Source: Spiroplasma taiwanense CT-1 (GTDB taxonomy: Bacteria > Bacillota_I > Bacilli_A > Mycoplasmatales > Mycoplasmataceae). Taken from it: 64,000 bases of DNA. Positions 56,289 to 64,000 of this stretch are shown here, one piece after another. The translations under genes were made by a program, and so were the position numbers. Under the pieces are notes generated by a model that ran no database searches, was not told the DNA's origin, and saw nothing but the letters and a program-made list of their open reading frames with translations. Where the stretch lies: the NCBI RefSeq assembly GCF_000439435.1, contig NC_021846.1:124001-188000 (forward strand), in the 5' to 3' direction. Position 1 is the first letter of the stretch. Every line of letters starts with the position of its first letter.

Positions 56289-59200
56289 ATGGCAAATATT
56301 ATAGAAAATAATAATGGAAAAGAAATTGTTTTAGACTTCTCATTTTTACAAAATGTACAATTTAAAGAGAATATTTCAGGTTTAGATCAGATTATTGAAA
56401 AATTAGAAATTAAAGGAATTATATCCTATAATGATTTTCATAATTTTTTAAGAAACTCATTAGTAAAAAAAGCTTTTTTATGTTTAATTGATAATAAAAC
56501 TAGGCAATTAAGTAAAAAGGATAAAACTAAGGAAACTTATGATGGAATAATTAGAGTTGAACTTGATTCAAGGAATCAGAGTTTATTATTAAATGGAACT
56601 TATTTAGGTTTTTTTGTCAATATTGATTCAAAAAATGCAACACTAATTATTAGTTCAATTTTTTTGACAAGGTTAAAACCTATTGCCCAAGAATTTGAAA
56701 CTGTTCTTAATGAATGTCAAATTTTACTAATTAGAAATCAAGGACAAATAAAAGAAGAAGAAATTCTCAGAAGAAATATTTTAAATTCTTCAACAATTCA
56801 AAAAATTGGAAGGCTAATTTCCACATTTGAAGAAGAAAAAAATAACTGAAATAAGTACTTAGAATTTTCTGAGGATTTACTAAAAATTAAAAGAAAAAGA
56901 TCTTTGCCTTATTTTAATTCTATTTTAAGTACTGTACTTAGAATAGATATAAATAATTCTAATTCAGAGTTACATAATTTTGAATTACATAATTTGAAAT
57001 CTTACACCTATAAATATTTAAAGTTAGATTCAGAAAATATTTTAAAAAAATTGAATATTCAATATGATAAAAAAATAGTTGTTTGTTTGGAAATACTAGT
57101 TGATGATATAGAAAAATTAAATAAGTTAAAAAAAATGCAGGATTTATCAATTGTTCCTTTTAAATTTAATAGAAATATTTCTACAACACATGAACTTTTA
57201 AAAGACATAAAAGAAATTTTTAATTTTGATTTTGAAAAAAATCATGAAGTAAGTCAAATTGTAAATTTATCAACAATGATTGGTGTAAATGAGACGAATT
57301 TAAATTTTTGAAATTATTGAGAAAATAAAAATATAATAATAGGTTCCAAAAAAGAATTAGAAGAATTGTTAGAAACAAATTTAGAAGAATTAAAAAAATG
57401 AAAAATTTTTAAAATAAATTTTGAAATTGATGAAAATTTTAATGAAAATCTTTTTAGTGTAAAGAATAATTTGGACTTTTTAACATCTGGATATTTGGCA
57501 TATACAGGTATTGGAGAAGAAGTTTTAATTGAAAGAGGAAGACAAGTACTTAAAAGAATTTCAGAAGGAAATACAAAAAACCCATATCTTATAAATTATC
57601 TTTTTAATACAAAATTAATTGAATTATCTGAAAATTCTAATGAGTTATATTTAAAGGATTTTAATTTTAATTTAAATAAAGAACAAAAAGATGCTGTTCA
57701 GAAAGCTATAAATTCAAAAGATATTTTTTTATTACAGGGACCACCAGGAACAGGAAAAACTCAAGTTATTTGTGAAATAATATTTCAATTATCAAAGTTA
57801 AATAGAAAAATATTAATTTCAAGTCAAAATCATGAGGCAATAAAAAATGTTATTGATAGATTGCCAATTGGTCCAAATCTTAATAAAATTAGATTAACAA
57901 ATAATATAGATTTCAATTCTTCTTTAGTGAATAATTTTTCACCTGATAGAGTTTTATATAATTATTATAAATCTATAGGTAAGAAAATTTTTGATGATGT
58001 TAATAATGATGAGAATTTAATAACAGAATTTCAAGAAATTAAAAATAAATTGGAAGAATTAATTATTTCAAATAAAAGTTATCATAAAAATAATACTCAA
58101 ATTAGAAATATTCAAAAAGATATTGATGAAATAAATAGGCAAATTAATTTAATTAATGAAAAAGAGATTAATAAAATTAAAAGAAAAAATTTTATAAAAG
58201 AAAATTTATTAAATATTAATAACTTAGTAGATTCTCTTAATGAAAAAGAATTTATAAGTGTATTAAATTTTTCAGAAATCATTCAGGAATTTTTTGATAG
58301 TTCAATTAAATTTGAATTATATAATTATATTTTTAGATACTTAAAATTTAATCCAGAAGATTTTTCAAATAAAATCTCTTTACTTAAAGAAGTAGTAAAT
58401 GAAATTTTTATTAAAAATGAAATTTTTATGGAAATTAAAAATATTGAAAAAAAAGTTCTTAATTATAAAAGACAAGCTGAATTTGATTTAGCAAATGAAG
58501 AAGAAAGTAGAAAAAAAGGTTTATTACAAATATTAAACAGAGATGTAAAAATAAATGAATTAAATCAAATATTTAAAAATTTTATTAGCGAATTAACAAA
58601 TCAAAAAAATAAATTGGAAGTTGAATTAATATCTTTAAGTGAGAAAAATATATATGAAGACAGTCTTTCAAATTTAGAAATTGATAAAAATAAATTACTT
58701 GTTGTTAAAAATAATTTAATGGAAAATATTGGGGATGGAACTAGAAAATTAAGAGAATTAATTAAATTAATAAATTTTAAGTTTAATTTAGATTTGGGAA
58801 TTACGGATGTAGATTTAGAAGAAAATTTAAAAAAAGAGTTAATAATAATTGAGAAAAAATTACTAGAAAGTAAGAAAAGAAAAACCGATTTTTCAGATAT
58901 TTATAAAAATATTACAGATTATTTAAGTGAAAATTATAAAATTTCTAATAGCACATTAGAAGAATTACCTACAAGGGAATTTTCAATTCAAATGTTTAAA
59001 GAAAGTCAAAGATATATTCAAACTGTATTAGATAAATTAATTAATGTTTACTCTATGACATTAACCTCTTCAAATATTTTTAGATTTAGTAAAGATAAAA
59101 TTTCAGCTAAACTTGGTCTTGAAGAATTGAATTTAAAAACAATGGATGTAGATGTTGTAATTATTGATGAGGCTTCAAAAGCAACCTTATTAGAAATACT

Positions 59201-60131
59201 AATGCCACTTGTTTATGGAAAATCTCTTATTTTAGTTGGAGACTATCGCCAACTTCCTCCAATTTTAAAATTACAAAATGCAGACATTGAGGAAGTTAAT
59301 GAGCTTTTTAAAAAAGATTATAACTATAATGATTTTTATGAGTTATTAGATTTTTCAGTTTTTAAAAAATTAATTTCAGCAAATAATAAAAATGTAACTT
59401 CCATTTTAAAAACTCAATATAGAAGTCATGAACAAATTATGGAAATTGTTAATAAGTTTTATGACAATCAATTAAGGATGGAAACACAAGTAAGCGAACA
59501 AAAGAAACATGATTTGATTATTTCTAATTCTTTAAAAAAAGAGATAATCAATTCAAGAAGCTCGGTTTATTGAATTGATTCTTCATATAAAAAAAATAAT
59601 GAAATTAATTTTGAACAAGGAGAAGAATATTCAACTAGTTTATTTAATGATCTAGAAATAGAATTAACAAATAAAATTTTAAAAAAAATAAATGAAGTAG
59701 TCGGAGAGAAAAATTCTATGGTTAAACCAAGTTTAGCTATTATAAGTTTTTATGGATTACATGTTAGTAAACTAAAAAAATTTATAAAATTAAGTAATTT
59801 TAAAAATTTAAATATTGTTATAAATACAGTAGATGATTTTCAAGGAAAAGAAGCAGATTATGTAATAGTTAATTTAGTTAGAAACCCTAAGAAATTATCT
59901 TCAAAAACAGGAAGAGAATTTTTAAAAAAATATGAAAGAATAAATGTTGCACTTTCTAGAGCAAGAGAGTTACTTATAATTATTGGTTCTGAGAGAAGTG
60001 TTGAAGATATTACAGTTAAAATACCCACTGTAGGAAATCCAAACTTATCTAATAGTTATGAAGTTTATTCTGAAATTATAGCAAAATTGAAATTTAATAA
60101 TAGTTTTTTAATACCAATAGAAATTGATTAG
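56289..60131 (+). CDS. UPF1/DNA2-like superfamily 1 helicase (cassette copy 2, gene A)
   Basis: This 1280-residue protein is open throughout. The first ~470 residues form a domain I do not recognise. The Q motif NLNKEQKDAV precedes Walker A GPPGTGKTQ (from residue 484). Motif II is VIIDEASKA with D960-E961, motif III GDYRQLPPIL, motif IV TQYRSHEQIM, motif V VDDFQGKEADYVIV and motif VI RINVALSRARELL. A highly charged insert of about 330 residues, with coiled-coil character, separates motifs Ia and II, as the 1B/stalk insert does in UPF1-like helicases. It should unwind RNA or DNA using ATP. ATG at 56289 follows GAGG. The next gene starts ten bases after the stop. Homologous to the decayed 11241-14889. 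Confidence 0.92.
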
Positions 60132-60141
60132 GAGTAAAAAA

Positions 60142-62415
60142 ATGATTTTTGATAAATTAGAAATAATATATGATAAACAATATATTCCATTAAAAATAAA
60201 ATATTCTGAAACCAGAAAACCAACATTTATGGAATTTTTATTATTATTAATTTTAATTGATTATCCAGATAAAACTCAAATTTTAAAAGAAGCACTTAAA
60301 TCATTTTTTGATGTAGAAAATATAAGTTTATTTGAAAAAGCATTAAGAGATTTAATTAATTACAAAATTTTAGATATAAACAAAAATAAAACAGGTCTTG
60401 GGATTTTAAATATGGATAGTCCAATTGAGTATTTTGAAGTGAATGATAAAATAAAATTTAATTTTGTAAAGTCTAATTACTCTATCTCCAATGAAAATAA
60501 ATCACAGGACATAAAATATTACTATGATCCAATTTTAAATGTGGAAGAAATTTTAAAAGAAAGAACCTGAGATAAAAGAATTAAAAATGTAAAAATTTCT
60601 CATAAATTATTGGTGAATTCAAATTTTGAAAAAAATATATCACAAAGTAAAATTAACTTAATGATTAAAAAATTTATAAATATAAATAAAGATATTTTTG
60701 GAGAAGAATGTTTACTAAAGGAAATAACAATTGACGAATATAATTCACTGGAAAAATTAAATTTTTTTAATGAATATATTAAATATGATTCAGTTGCAAT
60801 AGAAATAATGATAGAAATTTTTGAAAATGAATCCTTTAAAATTAAATCTGAAAATAAGGAATTTGAAAATTATTTAAGAAATAATTCAAATATTGCAAAA
60901 GAAATTTTAATTGATATTTGTAATCAATACGAAAAAAAACTTAAAAATAAATTTAGACCTGAACAAAAAATTATGAAATTAGAAAAATACAATTCAGAAT
61001 TGGATTTAATTTCGAATATAAATATTAAAACAAATTGAAATTTATTATTAATTAATGATCAATTTATTGAATCAGATACAGAATTTTTAAAAAATAAGGA
61101 ATTAATAAGAAATATTGATATAATAATTTTTTATAATTCAAAAAGAAACAACAGAAGTTTACAAAATTTAGAAGGAAAAATAGTAGTATATTTTGATTAT
61201 ATTGAAAATGAAATATTATTAGATAATTCATTTATTTATTTAGATTCACAAAATCATATGAGTGGTTTTTTAATAGGAATAAAAAATCTAACTACTATTA
61301 ATAAAAAAATTCCTGTAGTTTATTCTTATAAGAATCCAAAAATCAATTTAAATTTAATTGAAATTTTTGAAACTAGTATTAATTCTTTACTTGAAACTTA
61401 TAAAATAAGTCTAAAAAAATTAGATTATAAAAAGGCAGCAGAAATATTTACTGTTTTAGAAAGAATTGGTTTAGAAAAAGAAGTTGAAGAGATATCATTT
61501 TCTTATATTTTAGATGATTTAGAATATGGTGAAAAATATAATTCAATAAAAGAATTTTTAATAGAAGAAGATTATAAGAATTATTTAATAATTTTAGAAA
61601 GAATAGTTACAAAATGTATTATTGAAATTTCAATGAAAAAAAATGATGATGAAATTTTTGATATAATTTCAAAATTTAATTTCTTAAATACAAAAAATAT
61701 AATAAAAATATTTAACGAAATTAATATTTCAGAATCTTTTGAAAATATACTTATATTAAATAAATATTTAAAGTCTTTAAAAATTGATGGCTGGCGTATC
61801 AATATAAGAAATTCATTGATAAAATTAACAGAGTATTTCAAAAATAATAATAGAGCAGAATTATTTAATTTGGATGATTTTAATTCAGAAACTTGAATTT
61901 TACATGCTTCAACTTTAAATAAAATTGGAAATTTAACAAAAGAGCTTTATAATGAAAATTATAATTATGTGGAAAATAATTTTGAAGAATTTTTATCTTC
62001 ATTAATTGATTTAATTAAATCTAATGTTGAAATTGAACAATACGATAAATATTTATTAAATATTTCAGAAGCTTTGATTGATTTTTACAAAAATTTTTAT
62101 AAATATAAAACAAAAACATTATCTATTGAATCTCAAGAAGTTGTAAATTATAAAATAACATTAATGGCTATGAATTATTTGAGTAAACTTGAAGAAAAAA
62201 CTAACAGCTTAATTAGTAGTAAATATTATAATATGCCAATCGAGATAAAATTAGAATGAATCAAACATATTGAAAATAAAAGAGATGAAGTAAATGAAAT
62301 TATGAATAATAATGATATAGCTTATAAAAAAGCATTAAATATTATTTTTGGAAAAAAACAAAATTATAATAGTTCTGATATTGAATACTATAAAAATTTT
62401 TTTGGAGGTAAATAA
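60142..62415 (+). CDS. cassette gene B, unknown function
   Basis: This 757-residue cytoplasmic protein starts at ATG behind AGGAG, ten bases after the helicase stop. The N-terminal 100 residues look like two strands and then a winged-helix-like region (TFMEFLLLLILIDYP to FEKALRDLINYKILDI). A middle part near residues 310-395 alternates strands and helices (DIIIFYN, IVVYFDY, FIYLDS, KIPVVYS), and the rest is helical and rich in Asn, Lys, Ile. I see no HKD, nuclease or kinase motif. The strand-rich middle resembles a degenerate PLD-like fold only in outline. It is paralogous in position to 14877-16648. One base separates its stop from gene C. Confidence 0.85.
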
Positions 62416-62416
62416 A

Positions 62417-63505
62417 ATGAGTATGTCTGCAGAGGAAATTCTAATAAATTGTGAGAAACAATTTTCTTTTTTAAAAAAAGATATTGAAGTTTTAATTTCT
62501 TATATTAACGAATTACTAGCTCAGTGTAAAAAGATAGATAATTCAAATTTTTTTCAACAACAAATAAATTATTTTTTGGAAAAATTAAAAATTGAAAATA
62601 AAGAATTAATTGAAAATGCTTTTGAAAAAGAAATTTCAAGTGATGTTCATGTGGAAATTGAAAAGTATCATGAAATACAAAGATTTGCAGAGAAAAAGCG
62701 AAATAATATTACTGACTTAAAAACAAAAATATTTCTTTTAAAAAGTGATATTATAAAAAAAGAACAAATGCAAATAAAAAAATCATTAGAAAAAAATTAT
62801 TTTTCAAATATTTTAGATTTAAAAAAACAATTAATAATGAATTATAAAGATGATCAAGATAAATTATTTATTAAAAAATTATTTGAAGATAAAGAACATC
62901 TTTTTATAAATAAAAAGAAGGATAAAATATTGAGTTATATTTTTATTGAGTTAGAAAAATACAAAACTTCAAATAAAATAATATTCGAAGAAATAATTTC
63001 AAATTCGATAGAATTATATAAAGATGATCAAGATGTATTTGCAATAGTAAAAAATGAAATGAAATTATTATCAGAAAATAAAGATAATGAGAATATAAAT
63101 GAAATTATAAGTAAGTATTTGTATAATTCATCCAAATTGGCAGAACAAGAAGTTATTAGAAAAGATAATGTTTTAAAAATTGTAAATGCAATAAGAAAAG
63201 TTGGTTATATTGTTAACCCGAATAATATAAGAAAAATTAAACAAAAAAATCTTATAATTATACATGGAGAAAAAATTACAGGCGAAACTGCAGATTTTGC
63301 TGTTAGACATGATGGTAGCTTTATCTATAACTGAGAGGGTTTTGAAGGACGCCAACATGATGAAGATGCTAAAGCTTTTATAAAAAAACTTAAAGATTTT
63401 AATATTCATGCAAGCAATGAATTTAATAAGCAATATAGAGAACCAAAATATATTGCTAAAAGAAAAAAAGTAATAACTGAAAATAATACAAAGAAGGATA
63501 AGTAG
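62417..63505 (+). CDS. cassette gene C: helical body with small C-terminal module
   Basis: This 362-residue protein begins at ATG 62417 behind GGAGGT. I rejected an in-frame start 69 bases upstream because it lies inside gene B and has no ribosome site. Residues 1-250 are strongly helical and coiled-coil-prone, rich in Lys and Glu. From about residue 255 a compact part follows: DNVLKIVNAIRKVGY, then ETADFAVRHDGSFIYNW (Trp by TGA at 63332) and GFEGRQHDEDAKAF. The same module closes the decayed copy. It recalls DUF2997-type proteins that accompany Ycf46-like AAA ATPases, although this is from memory of the pattern. The AAA+ gene follows after eight bases. Confidence 0.85.
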
Positions 63506-63513
63506 GTAAAGTA

Positions 63514-64000
63514 ATGAGTACAAAAAAAAAATTAAATCAATTAAAAAATCTTATTGGAATTAAAAAGGCAATAATTGTTGAAGGAAATATTGATGATATT
63601 TATGAATACAAAGGAAGATATATTAATATTCATGAAATTATTTTTAATATTTTTGATGAAAAAAAGTATTCTGATAAATTTATATTTGATCAAAACTCTG
63701 GATTAAGAGGTTCAAAATTTTCAAATTTACTTTTAAATGATAATCAAATTTCTAATCAACAGTCTTTAAATGATTTTGAAGAGTTATTTTCTGATAATAC
63801 TCAGTCATCTTCAGAGGACTCTATAAAATTTAAAAAACCAATTGATTTTTTTTCAATTTTAAATAAAAATTTAAATAGAATAGATAATAAAAAAATAGTT
63901 TTTTTAGCAGATTATACTAATTTTGTTTTTGCTGATAATTCATTAGAATTAGAAGATAGAATTGTATTAACGGAATTTTCAAAATCATTAAAAGAATCTG
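63514..64000 (+). CDS. cassette gene D: AAA+ ATPase, N-terminal part (3' partial)
   Basis: The frame is open from ATG 63514 to the window end (162 residues). It opens with KKLNQLKNLIGIKKAIIVEGNIDDIYEYKG, similar to NILIVTGNVYDTYI at the start of the decayed copy, and has a strand with Asp, KKIVFLADYTNFVFADNS, matching VYIMDFSNIYFNSNN there. By homology the missing part should carry a Clp-type AAA+ module. Whether its Walker motifs are intact cannot be seen here. The acidic stretch around residues 85-110 is probably a loop. Confidence 0.8.
   Translation, partial: MSTKKKLNQLKNLIGIKKAIIVEGNIDDIYEYKGRYINIHEIIFNIFDEKKYSDKFIFDQNSGLRGSKFSNLLLNDNQISNQQSLNDFEELFSDNTQSSSEDSIKFKKPIDFFSILNKNLNRIDNKKIVFLADYTNFVFADNSLELEDRIVLTEFSKSLKES

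Noticed and set aside
60142-62415. PLD-type nuclease in cassette gene B
   Set aside because: The middle part has alternating strands and helices, but no HxKxxxxD motif is present.

Overview
This window comes from a very AT-rich genome of the class Mollicutes. UGA must be read as tryptophan throughout: almost every long gene crosses in-frame TGA codons at conserved Trp positions (for example the W of thioredoxin's WCGPC), and no gene ends at TGA. A PTS, an NAD-dependent ligase, GatCAB, and the tRNA order Arg-Pro-Ala-Met-Ile-Ser-fMet-Asp-Phe suggest the Spiroplasma/Mesoplasma/Entomoplasma/M. mycoides side of the class. The species cannot be fixed from sequence reading alone.

Layout. 1-4761: ABC system in which two homologous large permeases flank one ATPase. 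4905-11162: ptsI, crr, CPBP membrane protease, RluD-like pseudouridine synthase, MOP-type flippase. 11241-19439: a badly decayed four-gene cassette (UPF1-like helicase, unknown, unknown with a small C-terminal module, Clp-like AAA+ ATPase). 19526-28802: membrane protein, ligA, gatCAB, and the divergent KtrA/KtrB potassium uptake pair. 28956-31697: broken P2-type cation ATPase. 31857-33692: ABC exporter. 33869-34871: six tRNAs around a small membrane protein. 34970-40263: uracil permease with a leader peptide, purine permease with a guanine-type riboswitch but a frameshift, two Cof-type phosphatases around thioredoxin. 40324-40797: decayed small gene. 40895-46224: potA-potB-potCD polyamine importer with a leader peptide. 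46301-47653: eleven tRNAs. 47719-56163: MATE transporter, glyA (reverse strand), MgtA-type Mg2+ ATPase with a leader peptide, leuS. 56289-64000: an intact-looking copy of the same four-gene cassette, cut by the window end.

Two themes stand out. First, the four-gene cassette occurs twice about 37 kb apart, one copy open and one in ruins, with active-site residues lost as well as frames. It looks like an accessory, possibly defence-like or remodelling system; its function is not known to me. Second, three importers (uracil, polyamine, magnesium) each follow a short ORF with its own Shine-Dalgarno site and an RNA hairpin between the ORF and the transporter, as in leader-peptide attenuation. The purine permease in the same neighbourhood uses a riboswitch instead.

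Broken genes cluster in a few loci while several 2-4 kb neighbours are intact, so most lesions look like real decay, although single-base homopolymer indels should be verified against reads.
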